Positions 1 to 8,733 of a DNA stretch of 64,000 bases are shown here, piece after piece. The notes below the pieces were generated by a model. The model searched no databases. It was not told where the DNA came from and was given only the letters and a program-made list of their open reading frames with translations. The stretch is taken from positions 372,001-436,000 of the forward strand of contig NZ_SRXY01000001.1 of NCBI RefSeq assembly GCF_004804335.1, read 5' to 3'. Made by a program: the position numbers and the translations under genes. Each line of letters begins with the position of its first letter. Positions within the stretch are counted from its first letter, which is position 1. This DNA is from Pacificoceanicola onchidii. Lineage in GTDB: Bacteria; Pseudomonadota; Alphaproteobacteria; Rhodobacterales; Rhodobacteraceae.

Positions 1-732
1 CCAGTCGGTCACGAACTGGCCGATGAAGACTTGGCTGCCCAGTGTCAGGGTCTTGGTTTCCTCTGCCGGGGCAAGGATCAGCGGGAACCACAGATCATTC
101 CAGATCGGGATCATGTTGAACACCGCGACCGTCGCCATCGCGGGCCGCACCAGCGGCAGGACCAGGCGAAAGAAGATCGTGTATTCGCTCAACCCGTCAA
201 TGCGCCCGGCATTTTTCAGGTCGTCAGATACCTGACGCATGAACTCGGACAGAATGAAGACGGCCAGCGGCAGGCCTTGCGCGGTATAGACCAGGATCAA
301 GGCCCAGAGCGTGTTAACCAATCCAGTGGCAACCATCATCTCAAGGATTGCCACCGTGCCGATGCGGATCGGGATCATGATGCCCAGAGCCAGATACAGC
401 CCCATCAGCATGTTACCCCGGAAGCGGTATTCGCTGAGTGCATAGGCCGCCATCGCGCCAAAGAGCAGCACGAAGAACAGCGATGCCACGGTGACCGTCA
501 TCGAGTTCTGAAAGTAGAGGAAGAAATCTCCCTGCTGCATGACCGTGTTGTAACCGATGGTCGAGTAGCTCTCAGCATTCGGCAAGGCGAGCGGTTCGCG
601 GAAAATCGACCGGCGTTCCTTGAAGCTGTTGATCAGGATGACGAAGACCGGGAAAAGCGCAATCAGCGTGTAGAGGATCAGCGCCCCGTGCATCATGAGG
701 GTGTTAAGCGGATTTGAGCGTGCCTTGTTCAT
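1..732 (-). CDS. Carbohydrate ABC transporter permease, MalG-type (partial)
   Basis: Inner-membrane permease of a CUT1-type sugar ABC importer. 244 codons are visible; the C-terminus runs off the left edge. A first membrane segment lies at residues 13-35, further hydrophobic helices follow, and the cytoplasmic EAA loop that docks on the ATPase is at about 171-197 (DLKNAGRIDGLSEY...LPLVRP). The start ATG is 10 bp after the stop of the upstream permease. It is the last visible gene of the minus-strand operon murQ, binding protein, permease, permease. The ATPase subunit is not visible and may lie beyond the edge. Substrate is inferred from the surrounding amino-sugar genes. Confidence 0.9.
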   Translation of the reverse strand, partial: MNKARSNPLNTLMMHGALILYTLIALFPVFVILINSFKERRSIFREPLALPNAESYSTIGYNTVMQQGDFFLYFQNSMTVTVASLFFVLLFGAMAAYALSEYRFRGNMLMGLYLALGIMIPIRIGTVAILEMMVATGLVNTLWALILVYTAQGLPLAVFILSEFMRQVSDDLKNAGRIDGLSEYTIFFRLVLPLVRPAMATVAVFNMIPIWNDLWFPLILAPAEETKTLTLGSQVFIGQFVTDW

Positions 733-742
733 TGTCCGATCC

Positions 743-1657
743 TCACAGCTGATACCGGCGCATCCGGGTCTGGATGCCAAAGAGATAGATGCACACACCG
801 ACCAGGATGATCGCGAACATGGCGCTTGCGATGGCCGACCCCATGTGCGGGTCGCCAAGCTGAAGCTGGAAGCCGAAGAAGGTGCGATACATGAAAGTGC
901 CCAGGATATCGGTCGAGAAATCTGGGCCAGCCAATGCGCCTTGCGCGGCATAAATCAGGTCGAATGCGTTGAAATTGCCGACGAAAGTCAGGATCGAGAT
1001 GATCCCAATCGAGGGCAGGATCAGCGGCAGCTTGATCTTCCAGAAGGCGGCCATACCGGTGATGCCGTCCACTTCGCCCGCCTCCAGGATTTCCTCGGGA
1101 ATGGTCAGAAGCGCGGCATAGATCAGCATCATCGGGATGCCCACGAACTGCCAGACTGAGACCAGCGCCAGTGTGGTCAGCGCGTATTCCTCCTTGCCCA
1201 GCCAAGGCGCGAAAAGCGCTTTCAGCCCCACCGCGTCCAACATGGAGGGCGCGATGCCCCAGATCGGCGACAGGATCAGTTTCCAGGCAAAACCCACGAT
1301 CACGAAAGACAGGATGGTAGGGATGAAAATGGCCGAGCGATAGAGCGCGGCAAAGCGCAGACGCGGATGACTCAGCAGGGCCGCCAGCGCAATGCCGATG
1401 GGGTTTTGCACCAGCATATGGATCAGGAAGAACCAGAAATTATTGCCCAACGCGTTCCAGAACTGTTCTGACCAGATCGGGTCAAAAAACAGCGTGCGAA
1501 AGTTGTCGAGCCCGACAAAAACCCGTTCCTGTTCGATCACGGAGAAAAGAGCGAGCCGAAGCGTGTTGAACAGCGGCCAGATCATAACGGCGGTGTAAAC
1601 AATAACGGCTGGCGCAAGGAATACCAAAATATGCCAGCGAATTCGGGCTCGGTTCAT
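743..1657 (-). CDS. Carbohydrate ABC transporter permease, MalF-type
   Basis: 304-residue inner-membrane permease, partner of the MalG-type permease just downstream. The N-terminal helix (residues 9-30) is followed by several further hydrophobic stretches. The EAA loop is at about 190-216 (ILEAGEVDGITGMAAFWKIK). Length is normal for the family. It sits 69 bp downstream of the solute-binding protein and is probably co-transcribed with it. Role inferred: import of an N-acetylated amino sugar or small muropeptide-derived saccharide. Confidence 0.9.
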   Translation of the reverse strand: MNRARIRWHILVFLAPAVIVYTAVMIWPLFNTLRLALFSVIEQERVFVGLDNFRTLFFDPIWSEQFWNALGNNFWFFLIHMLVQNPIGIALAALLSHPRLRFAALYRSAIFIPTILSFVIVGFAWKLILSPIWGIAPSMLDAVGLKALFAPWLGKEEYALTTLALVSVWQFVGIPMMLIYAALLTIPEEILEAGEVDGITGMAAFWKIKLPLILPSIGIISILTFVGNFNAFDLIYAAQGALAGPDFSTDILGTFMYRTFFGFQLQLGDPHMGSAIASAMFAIILVGVCIYLFGIQTRMRRYQL

Positions 1658-1726
1658 AGCTCTGTCTCCGATTGAGTGGCCCCGGGCGTTCTTGTCCGCC
1701 CGGGGCTTGTACAGCAGTGGGAGGGC

Positions 1727-2980
1727 TTACTGCTGCGGTTCGTACCAGCTGGCCAGGCCGTCCTGGAGCTCCTGGCCGAGCTCTTCAGGCGTCGAAGTGC
1801 CCTTGATCGCGGCAACCGAGGCGCCCCAGGTCTCATTTTCAAGGTTCGGCGTGCCACGCGACAGGATCTGGTAGGTCGAGCGGATCGTGCTTTCGCATTC
1901 ACCGCGCCAACCAACGATTTCTTTGGCGAGCGGATCTGTCAGTTCCACGGGTGTGCTCGACAGCGGGAAGAATCCCGGCAAAGCGTTGCCAAAGATCTCG
2001 GCGAATTCCGGACTTGCGACCCAGGTCAGGAAAGTGCGCGCCGCTTCCGGGTTGTCCGTCGCCGCATTCATGCCGATACCGATATCGGTGTGATCCGAGA
2101 TGTAGCAGGTGTCGCCTGCATTCTGAACCGGCGGTTTGAAGGCGCCCATTTCGAAATCGGCCTGCGCGTTGAAGCCGGAGATTTCCCAGGATCCGGCAGG
2201 ATAGATGGCCGCGCGGCCCAGGGTAAAGATGTTCTGGCTGTCGGGATAGGTCTGCGCCTCATAGCCAGCACCCAGATATTCGCTCCAACGCGCGAGTGTC
2301 GCGTAGGGCGCAACCCATTGCGGATCGGTCAGCTTCTGTTCGCCCGCGATCAGTGCCAGCCTGCCCTCTTCGCCCTTCCAGTAGTTCGGGCCGACATTGT
2401 TATAGCCCATCGTAGCCGCTTCCCACTGGTCGTTGGTGCCCATTGCCATCGGGATGTAGCTGCCGTCTTCCTTGAAGGCGTCCAGCACTGCAAAGAACTC
2501 GGCCTCGGTCGTGGGAACTTCGACACCGATCTCTTCGAACGCCTCCTTGTTGTAAATGAAGCCGTGGATCACCGAGGCCATGGGCACACAGAAGGTCGCC
2601 GCACCGTCGTCGGTCTGCCACGCGGATTTCGCCACATCCGAGAAGTTCGACATGGCGTCCAGATCGCTCAGATCAGCCAGATGACCGGCGTCGTAAAGCG
2701 CCAGAGAGGCATCGAACGGGCGGCAGGTGATCAGATCGCCCGCCGATCCGGCGTCGAGCTTGGAGTTCAGCACCGCGTTGTATTCCGCAGGGGCCGACGG
2801 GCTGAAATTGACTTTGATGCCCGGGTGCTTGGCCTCGAAGGCTGGGATAATCTCGGTCTGCCAGAGCTTCAGATCGTCGTTGCGCCAGCTTTCGATTGTC
2901 AGCGTTGCGTCCTGCGCAAAAGCGCTGGTTGCCACAAGCGCTGTCGTGGCGAGCGCGAGGGTCAGAGTATTGCGTTTCAT
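1727..2980 (-). CDS. Periplasmic sugar-binding protein of ABC transporter
   Basis: 417-residue extracellular solute-binding protein, family 1 (MalE-like). A Sec signal peptide covers residues 1-23 (MKRNTLTLALATTALVATSA, cut after AFA). I chose the ATG at 2980 because GGGAGGA lies just upstream and the signal peptide begins there; a longer reading to 3004 adds eight residues with no support. It follows murQ by 26 bp and precedes the two permeases, so it captures the substrate for this importer. The exact sugar cannot be read from sequence; GlcNAc, MurNAc or a chito-oligosaccharide is likely from context. Confidence 0.9.
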   Translation of the reverse strand: MKRNTLTLALATTALVATSAFAQDATLTIESWRNDDLKLWQTEIIPAFEAKHPGIKVNFSPSAPAEYNAVLNSKLDAGSAGDLITCRPFDASLALYDAGHLADLSDLDAMSNFSDVAKSAWQTDDGAATFCVPMASVIHGFIYNKEAFEEIGVEVPTTEAEFFAVLDAFKEDGSYIPMAMGTNDQWEAATMGYNNVGPNYWKGEEGRLALIAGEQKLTDPQWVAPYATLARWSEYLGAGYEAQTYPDSQNIFTLGRAAIYPAGSWEISGFNAQADFEMGAFKPPVQNAGDTCYISDHTDIGIGMNAATDNPEAARTFLTWVASPEFAEIFGNALPGFFPLSSTPVELTDPLAKEIVGWRGECESTIRSTYQILSRGTPNLENETWGASVAAIKGTSTPEELGQELQDGLASWYEPQQ

Positions 2981-3006
2981 GTTGGTCCTCCCAGTTGAAT
3001 TCAAAG

Positions 3007-3894
3007 TCAGTTTTGCCGCGCCAGAGCGGCGCGCAGATGTCCTTCGGTTTCCCGAAGAATGGCGGTGGCCCTGTCGGGCGAAATTTCTTTTGCCGCGACC
3101 AGAATTGCCGCCTTGACCTCTCCTTGCGCCGCGTCGAGCGCGGCGGCGGCCTGTTCCGGCGTTACTTGGGCGAGATGGGCCACGATGGCTTGCGCCCGGC
3201 GGCGAAGCTTGATGTTGTCTGCGCGCAAATTGACCATCATGCCGTCATGCACATGACCCAAGCTTACCGCCATGAGCGTGGACAGCATGTTGAGCGCGAT
3301 TTTTTGCGCGGTGCCCGCCCCCATCCGAGTCGATCCCGAAAGCACCTCGGGCGGCGTGGCAAGGCAGATGGGATAATCAGCGATGCCAAGCAGCGCGGCA
3401 CCGGCATTATTGGCAATCGCGACCACGGTCGCGCCTGCCGCCTTGGCCATTCGGGCCGCGGCGAGTGTGTAGGGCGTTGTTCCGCTGGCCGAAACCGCAA
3501 TAAGCGTGTCGCGCTGGCTGACTCCTTCCAACGCCTCTTGCAGGCCGTCAATGTCGTCTTCGGTATCGCCGGGCATCTCGACGCCGGTGGGCAGGCCCCC
3601 AGCCATGTGAACGCGCAATTGCCCGGGCGGGATCGAAAACGTGCCGCCCAGCTCCTGCGCATCGGCTGCCGCCATCAGACCGGACGATCCGGCCGCAACA
3701 TAATGGAGGATACCGCCAGCCCGGATCGTGTCCGCCATGGCAGTCGCGCCACGTGCGATATCCGAAGCCACAAGCGCCACCGAGGCAGCCGCTGCGATCT
3801 GGCCCTGCGCCAGGATCGCTGCGACGTCATCCAGCGGGCGCTCATCGAGCCCCATCGCCATCTCATGCAATGCTTCGGTTTGCGTTCCGGTCAT
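3007..3894 (-). CDS. murQ: N-acetylmuramic acid 6-phosphate etherase
   Basis: Cleaves the lactyl ether of MurNAc-6-phosphate to GlcNAc-6-phosphate and D-lactate. 295 residues, normal length, one SIS fold. The signature with the catalytic Glu is at residues 69-81 (GSSGLMAAADAQE, Glu81), spaced as in known MurQ (GTSGRLG...E). The second block STRMGAGTAQKIALNMLST and the following DG-MMVNLRADNIKL are typical of the family. Start at 3894 is supported by GGGAGGAG upstream, though its spacing is long. First gene of the minus-strand operon, transcribed away from the kinase, which places MurNAc catabolism or cell-wall recycling in this locus. Confidence 0.93.
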   Translation of the reverse strand: MTGTQTEALHEMAMGLDERPLDDVAAILAQGQIAAAASVALVASDIARGATAMADTIRAGGILHYVAAGSSGLMAAADAQELGGTFSIPPGQLRVHMAGGLPTGVEMPGDTEDDIDGLQEALEGVSQRDTLIAVSASGTTPYTLAAARMAKAAGATVVAIANNAGAALLGIADYPICLATPPEVLSGSTRMGAGTAQKIALNMLSTLMAVSLGHVHDGMMVNLRADNIKLRRRAQAIVAHLAQVTPEQAAAALDAAQGEVKAAILVAAKEISPDRATAILRETEGHLRAALARQN

Positions 3895-3920
3895 GCGATT
3901 CCCCCACTCCTCCCGGCAAC

Positions 3921-3937
3921 AATACCTATCCAATACC
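3921..3937. promoter_or_regulatory. Putative GntR operator, left copy
   Basis: AATACCTATCCAATACC, containing AATACC twice at 11-bp spacing. It matches 15 of 17 positions with the reverse complement of the element at 4032-4048 in front of the divergent kinase gene. It lies just upstream of murQ. Binding by the GntR/UTRA regulator encoded at 4926-5675 is inferred from position and from the known habit of NagR/NagQ-type regulators to act on GGTAT-rich sites. Confidence 0.6.
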
Positions 3938-3991
3938 TTTTGTCCAGTTTTTTGTTTTCACGCCACATATCACCCAAATGGAGCCACTTTT

Positions 3992-4021
3992 TTGACTATT
4001 GGTTTGATTTGGGTCTTTTAT
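3992..4021 (+). promoter_or_regulatory. Possible promoter of the kinase operon
   Basis: TTGACT at 3992-3997 is a good -35 hexamer. 18 bp further is TTTTAT (4016-4021), a weak -10. Transcription would start just upstream of or inside the right-hand operator, which would suit repression. Weak call based on hexamer match only. Confidence 0.3.
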
Positions 4022-4031
4022 TCTTTTCACA

Positions 4032-4048
4032 GGTATTGTATTGGTATT
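4032..4048. promoter_or_regulatory. Putative GntR operator, right copy
   Basis: GGTATTGTATTGGTATT, with GGTATT twice at 11-bp spacing, the inverted counterpart of 3921-3937. It ends only 3 bp before the ATG of the kinase gene, in the place where a ribosome-binding site would normally lie, so bound repressor would block transcription directly. Confidence 0.6.
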
Positions 4049-4051
4049 TCC

Positions 4052-4939
4052 ATGAGCATGACCAAGCATATTCTCGCCCTGGCCGTCGATGGTGGCGGCA
4101 CGCGTTGCCGCGTGGCGGCGCGGACAAAGGCGAAAACCGTCACGGTTGAAACCGGGTCGGCAAATGTCTGTACGGATTTCGAAAATGCTGTTTGTGAGGT
4201 TGGCCGCGGGCTGGAGGCGCTTGCCGAACGCATGGCCTGTCCGGTCGGGGCGCTTGCGGCGGCGCCCGCCTTTGTCGGACTTGCCGGTGTGACCTGCGAG
4301 ACCCTTGCCAACCAGCTTCGGGATGCTCTGCCGTTTCAAAATGTGCGCATCGCCGATGACAGGGTGGCCGCGGTGCGCGGCGCGCTTGGTCTACGCGATG
4401 GCGTGGTCGCTCATTGTGGAACGGGGTCGTTCTATGCCGCGCAGGTCGGTGGCGCGATCCGCCTCGCCGGCGGATGGGGGCCTGTTCTTGGGGACGAGGC
4501 ATCGGCACAGTGGGTTGGCCGGACCGCTCTCCAAATGGCACTTGAGACCGAAGATGGCCGACGCGATGCATCGACCATGACGACGCGGCTTCTGAACGAT
4601 TTCGAGGATGCTGCCGGTATCGTCCGCTTCGCGGCCGAGGCGCGACCTTCGGAATTCGGCGCTCTGGCCCCGCTGGTGACAGACCACGCAATGCGCGAAG
4701 ACTCCATTGCCCAGCACATCATGCGGCAGGGCGCAGAAGAGATCGCCCGTGGCTTGCATTCCTTGGGCTGGCACCCGGGCCAGGCGATTTGCCTGACTGG
4801 CGGCATTGGCCCGCATTACACCGCCTATCTCCCCGAAGCTCTGCGCGCCAGCGTGACCGACCGTGAGGGTGAACCTCTCGACGGGGCAATCGCGCTGGCG
4901 CTGGCATTTGCACAGGAACTTGCCAATGAACGCAGTTGA
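4052..4939 (+). CDS. BadF/NAGK-type amino-sugar kinase
   Basis: 295-residue ASKHA-fold kinase of the BadF/BadG and N-acetylglucosamine kinase family. Phosphate-1 motif DGGGT is at residues 13-17; further motifs are CGTGSF, GWGPVLGDEASA and LTGGIGP. Probably phosphorylates GlcNAc and/or MurNAc at C6; MurK-type kinases of this family act on both, and murQ next door makes MurNAc plausible. The ATG at 4052 has no Shine-Dalgarno because an operator-like repeat occupies that place; a second in-frame ATG is at 4058. The 3' end overlaps the GntR gene by 14 bp. A paralogue lies at 57984-58835. Confidence 0.85.
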   Translation: MSMTKHILALAVDGGGTRCRVAARTKAKTVTVETGSANVCTDFENAVCEVGRGLEALAERMACPVGALAAAPAFVGLAGVTCETLANQLRDALPFQNVRIADDRVAAVRGALGLRDGVVAHCGTGSFYAAQVGGAIRLAGGWGPVLGDEASAQWVGRTALQMALETEDGRRDASTMTTRLLNDFEDAAGIVRFAAEARPSEFGALAPLVTDHAMREDSIAQHIMRQGAEEIARGLHSLGWHPGQAICLTGGIGPHYTAYLPEALRASVTDREGEPLDGAIALALAFAQELANERS

Positions 4940-5675
4940 TTTTCTCCGGCAGAACGGTTGGTTCAACGAAAGCAGCGGCCCGCGCTACGTTCAATTGCGG
5001 CGAAGGCTGGAAGACGGCATTGCCTCGGGCATCCTGCCGCCGAATTCGTCGCTGCCGCCCGAGCGTGAACTGGCCGAGATCACCGATCTGTCGCGGGTCA
5101 CCGTGCGCAAGGCGATCCAGGAATTGGTCCGTGACGGGCTGGTTGAACAGCGCCAGGGTTCGGGGACTTTCATCCGCGAACCGGTGGCCAAGATGGAACA
5201 GTCGCTGTCGCATCTGACCTCCTTCACCGAGGACATGTCCCGGCGCGGCATGGAAACCACGTCGAAATGGCTCGAACGGGGCGTGTTCGTTCCCACTGAC
5301 AGGGAAGCGGAGGTGCTGGGTCTGGACGGGCGCGACGAGGTTGCCCGCATCTACCGCCTGCGCGAAGCCGGTGGTCGGCCGATGGCGCTGGAACGGGCCT
5401 CACTGCCGCTCGATATCCTGCCCAACCCGCTGGAAGTTCAGACATCGCTCTACGAGGTGCTCGATCGCCTTGGGATGCGCCCTGTCAGGGCGATGCAGCG
5501 GATCTCGGCGATCAATCTCGAGCCCCGCGAAGCTGAACTGCTCGGCGTTGTCGAGGGCGCCGCAGGGCTGAGCATCGAGCGTGTATCTTACTTGAAAAGT
5601 GGTCGGGTCGCTGAACTCACCCGCTCTCTTTACCGCGGCGACGCTTATGATTTTGTCGCTGAATTGCGCCTCTGA
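4926..5675 (+). CDS. GntR-family (HutC/UTRA) transcriptional regulator
   Basis: 249 residues. The N-terminal winged helix-turn-helix is at about residues 40-85 (LPPERELAEITDLSRVTVRK then QGSGTFI); the C-terminal UTRA sugar-phosphate-binding domain covers about 100-245. The start ATG lies inside the end of the kinase gene (14-bp overlap), so it is translationally coupled. Orthologues such as NagR/NagQ sense GlcN6P or GlcNAc6P. Here it likely controls both divergent operons through the paired repeats at 3921-3937 and 4032-4048; this target assignment is inference. Confidence 0.9.
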   Translation: MNAVDFLRQNGWFNESSGPRYVQLRRRLEDGIASGILPPNSSLPPERELAEITDLSRVTVRKAIQELVRDGLVEQRQGSGTFIREPVAKMEQSLSHLTSFTEDMSRRGMETTSKWLERGVFVPTDREAEVLGLDGRDEVARIYRLREAGGRPMALERASLPLDILPNPLEVQTSLYEVLDRLGMRPVRAMQRISAINLEPREAELLGVVEGAAGLSIERVSYLKSGRVAELTRSLYRGDAYDFVAELRL

Positions 5676-5695
5676 TAACAGAAAGGCAATCTGAA

Positions 5696-6724
5696 ATGCC
5701 CATGCAATCCACGCAGATGCGTACCGAGATTCTAGAGATATCCGGTGCTGTCGACCGGCTCTTATCGCAAGGCAGTGATGCAATTTCCGCGGCCGCCAAC
5801 AAAGCCCGGTCAGCCGATCCACGGTATCTGATCTCTGTCGCACGGGGGTCGTCAGACCACGCCTGCACCTTCCTGAAATACGCCAGCGAACTTATCCTGC
5901 GGCGGCCGATGGCATCGGTCGGACCGTCGGTGAATTCGATCTATGGCGTCGATCTGGAGGCCAGGGACGCGCTCTGCCTGTCGGTGTCGCAGTCGGGCCA
6001 GAGCCCCGACATCGTGCGGATGACCGAAAGCCTGCGTGCTGGTGGGGCAACGACGGTGGCCATTACCAACGATGACCAATCGCGCCTGGCAAAGGCCGTT
6101 GACACCACATTGGCCATACACGCGGGACCCGAGCTTAGCGTGGCTGCAACCAAGACCTTTGTGACGTCGCTGGTGGCGGGCCTCTGGCTGATCGCCGAGA
6201 TCAAGGGGGATGACGACCTGATCGCCGCCATTCGCGGTCTGCCCGACCACCTCGACCGGGCCACCCGATGCGATTGGTCGGCGGCGGCGGCGGCTATTGA
6301 CGGATCGTCGCTTTTCACATTGGGGCGGGGACCCTCCTGGGCCATCTCGAATGAGGCCGCTTTGAAATTCAAGGAAACCTGCCTCATCCATGCCGAAAGC
6401 TATTCGTCGGCCGAGGTTCTGCATGGACCCGTTTCCATTGTCGGTCAGGGCTTTCCGGTCATCGCCTTCGCGGCGGGTGACGCCGCGGGCGAAAGCGTCG
6501 CACAAACTGCTGACGCGCTGTCCGAGAAAGGCGCGCATGTTTTCGCCACAAGCGAGGCCGTGACACGGGCCACGCCGCTGCCACATGTCCGGACCGGGCA
6601 TTGGCTTACCGATCCGATCGCGGCCATCGTGTCCTTTTATGGCATGGTCGAAACCGTCGCGGTCGCGCGCGGCATCAACCCCGATGCGCCGCGCCACCTC
6701 AACAAAGTGACTGAAACCGTATGA
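5696..6724 (+). CDS. SIS-domain sugar isomerase/deaminase, probable glucosamine-6-phosphate deaminase (NagB-II type)
   Basis: 342 residues with two SIS domains (about 30-180 and 200-335) and no glutaminase domain. It resembles the isomerase half of GlmS, including SVSQSGQSPD, ATKTFVTSL, FKETC, EVLHGP and the C-terminal HLNKVTETV. Without an N-terminal Ntn domain it cannot use glutamine; in this context it most likely deaminates GlcN6P to fructose-6-phosphate, as known for NagB-II of non-PTS GlcNAc pathways. It follows the GntR gene by 20 bp (AAGG upstream of the start) and overlaps nagA by 4 bp (ATGA). Confidence 0.85.
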   Translation: MPMQSTQMRTEILEISGAVDRLLSQGSDAISAAANKARSADPRYLISVARGSSDHACTFLKYASELILRRPMASVGPSVNSIYGVDLEARDALCLSVSQSGQSPDIVRMTESLRAGGATTVAITNDDQSRLAKAVDTTLAIHAGPELSVAATKTFVTSLVAGLWLIAEIKGDDDLIAAIRGLPDHLDRATRCDWSAAAAAIDGSSLFTLGRGPSWAISNEAALKFKETCLIHAESYSSAEVLHGPVSIVGQGFPVIAFAAGDAAGESVAQTADALSEKGAHVFATSEAVTRATPLPHVRTGHWLTDPIAAIVSFYGMVETVAVARGINPDAPRHLNKVTETV

Positions 6725-7860
6725 CAGGGGCGGCGCAAATCTTTCGCAACGGGCGCGTCTTTGATGGGGCACGACTTCTGGACGGGCTTGCCCTGCGCTT
6801 CGAGGCCGGGCGGCTCACCGCTATGGGGCCAGATGCGGATGTGGCTGGAAACGGCGAGTTCATCGACCTTGGCGGGGATATCATCAGCCCGGGTTATGTC
6901 GATTTGCAGGTCAACGGCGGCGGTGGCGTCATGTTCAACGACGATCCGTCTGTTGAGACACTAAAAGAAATTGCATCGGCGCACCGCAAGCTGGGTGTCA
7001 GGGCGCTCTTGCCCACATTGATCACCGACACCCGGGGCAAGACCCGCGCGGCCATCGCTGCCGCCACCGATGCAATCCATGCCAAGGTGCCGGGGATCGC
7101 GGGGCTTCATCTTGAGGGGCCCCACCTGTCGGCTGCACGCAAAGGGGCCCATGACGCTGCGCTTATCCGCCCGATGGAGGCGGAGGATCTTGAGGCATTG
7201 TTGAGCGCGGCAAAGACCCTGCCCGTGCTCAAGGTCACGATTGCTCCGGAAAGCGTGACGGAAGATCAGGTGCAGCGCCTTTCGGCGGCTGGCGTTCTGG
7301 TGTCGCTTGGCCACACCGATTCCGGATACAATACCTGCCGACGTTACTTCGCCGCCGGTGCGCGCTGTGCCACGCATCTGTTCAATGCAATGAGTCAGCT
7401 CGGCAACCGGGAGCCGGGGCTTGTCGGAGCCGTGCTCGCCGATGGACATGTGTCCTGCGGTCTCATCGCAGACGCTGTCCATGTGCACCCCCAATCCATG
7501 CGCGCGGCCTGGGCCGCAAAGACAGGCCCGGGGCGCATTTTCCTCGTGAGCGATGCCATGGCTGTTGCGGGAACCGATGACACCGGGTTTGAGCTGGGAG
7601 GCCGAAGCATCAGACGCAACGATGGCATTCTGACCTTGTCGGATGGAACATTGGCCGGGGCCGATCTCGATCTGACGACAGCGTTGCGCACCATGGTCGA
7701 ACAGGTGGGCATCCCGGTCGAAGCCGCATTGCAGGCGGCAACCAGCGTTCCGGCATCACTGGCCGGTATTCCCTTGCCGATATTCGAACCCGGAAATGTC
7801 GCGCAATCCGAAATTGTCCGGCTATCACAGGATTTGAAAACGGTTTCTGATCTGGCGTGA
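6721..7860 (+). CDS. nagA: N-acetylglucosamine-6-phosphate deacetylase
   Basis: 379 residues, amidohydrolase fold. Converts GlcNAc-6P to GlcN-6P plus acetate. Motifs seen: VDLQVNGGGGVMFND, metal-binding GLHLEGPHLS, GHTDSG, CATHLFNAMSQ, IADAVHVHP, and the catalytic Asp in FLVSDAMAVAG. Last gene of the plus-strand operon, with an ATGA overlap to the SIS gene. It completes the route to fructose-6-phosphate. A second, clearly homologous nagA is at 56875-57987. Confidence 0.95.
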   Translation: MTGAAQIFRNGRVFDGARLLDGLALRFEAGRLTAMGPDADVAGNGEFIDLGGDIISPGYVDLQVNGGGGVMFNDDPSVETLKEIASAHRKLGVRALLPTLITDTRGKTRAAIAAATDAIHAKVPGIAGLHLEGPHLSAARKGAHDAALIRPMEAEDLEALLSAAKTLPVLKVTIAPESVTEDQVQRLSAAGVLVSLGHTDSGYNTCRRYFAAGARCATHLFNAMSQLGNREPGLVGAVLADGHVSCGLIADAVHVHPQSMRAAWAAKTGPGRIFLVSDAMAVAGTDDTGFELGGRSIRRNDGILTLSDGTLAGADLDLTTALRTMVEQVGIPVEAALQAATSVPASLAGIPLPIFEPGNVAQSEIVRLSQDLKTVSDLA

Positions 7861-8107
7861 ATAATCTTGATATTTCAAGCGCAACGGAAGAGACGCCTGC
7901 GACCTTGCCGCCGCATCGCAGATTGGATCTGGGCCAGCGCAGAAACTTCTCCCAGTCTGCGTATGCAGCAAAAATACTTAATGACGGCCATGGGCTCGCC
8001 GCAGACCTTCGCCGCGCTGTGGTCTCAGGTCTGCTGCCAGCCCGAAGCAGACTTTCGTTCAGGTGTAGGCGGAAGTCCTGAGGGCGAACGAAGCCGCCGT
8101 TGCGCAC

Positions 8108-8656
8108 CTATAGACGAAGGTCGGCTTTGGGCTGGCGCGTCCAGATAACGCCTGAAAGAAGCACGACAAGTACAGCCAAAGTTGTGATGGCGGACTTGGC
8201 GATCGTGGCGGTGCTGGCGGCATAGACCAAAGGAACTGAAATACTTGGCCAGTTCCAAATCATGGCAACGATACCAAGGTTCTCGATGTAGTCGAACAGA
8301 GCACTGCTTGCGGAAAGGGCGATACCGTATCGGACTAATTTGCTTTCTGGTATCCGTTGCCTGACCCAGAGAAGCGTGGTGATCAGCGTTAAGGCGAGCG
8401 TGGCCGGATATAGCGTGTCCAGAGGTATCTGGTAACCAAGATAATACGCGCGCCCCTCGGCACCAAGCGCCTCAAAAAGCGTCGTGGCGTCTGCAGGACC
8501 ATAACCTAAAGGACGCATGTCGAATGGGACCTGCCCCGAGACTGCCTCGATGTGGGCAAGCGTGACGCTGATCATCAGCACGTAGATTACCGTAGCAATC
8601 AACCCGCAGCCAACGGCGGCAAATCCGATGTACCTTGAAAGAAGCGTGTGACTCAT
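8108..8656 (-). CDS. Uncharacterised multi-pass membrane protein
   Basis: 182 residues with about five hydrophobic segments (near residues 8-35, 75-97, 108-125, 130-150 and 155-175), inner membrane. No catalytic motif recognised. It is divergent from the Crp-like regulator at 8734, with an intergenic gap of about 80 bp, which suggests regulation of one by the other. GGAGGTCC lies directly upstream of the start. Function unknown. Confidence 0.7.
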   Translation of the reverse strand: MSHTLLSRYIGFAAVGCGLIATVIYVLMISVTLAHIEAVSGQVPFDMRPLGYGPADATTLFEALGAEGRAYYLGYQIPLDTLYPATLALTLITTLLWVRQRIPESKLVRYGIALSASSALFDYIENLGIVAMIWNWPSISVPLVYAASTATIAKSAITTLAVLVVLLSGVIWTRQPKADLRL

Positions 8657-8733
8657 TTTGGGACCTCCTTGATCTGTGCCAAGTTGCCCTTGAGTGAAGC
8701 CTCACGCATTATCATTTGATAAGGCAGACCAAG

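Noticed and set aside
5696-6724. SIS protein as glucosamine-fructose-6-phosphate aminotransferase (GlmS)
   Set aside because: It lacks the glutaminase domain and sits in a catabolic operon; a deaminase role fits better.
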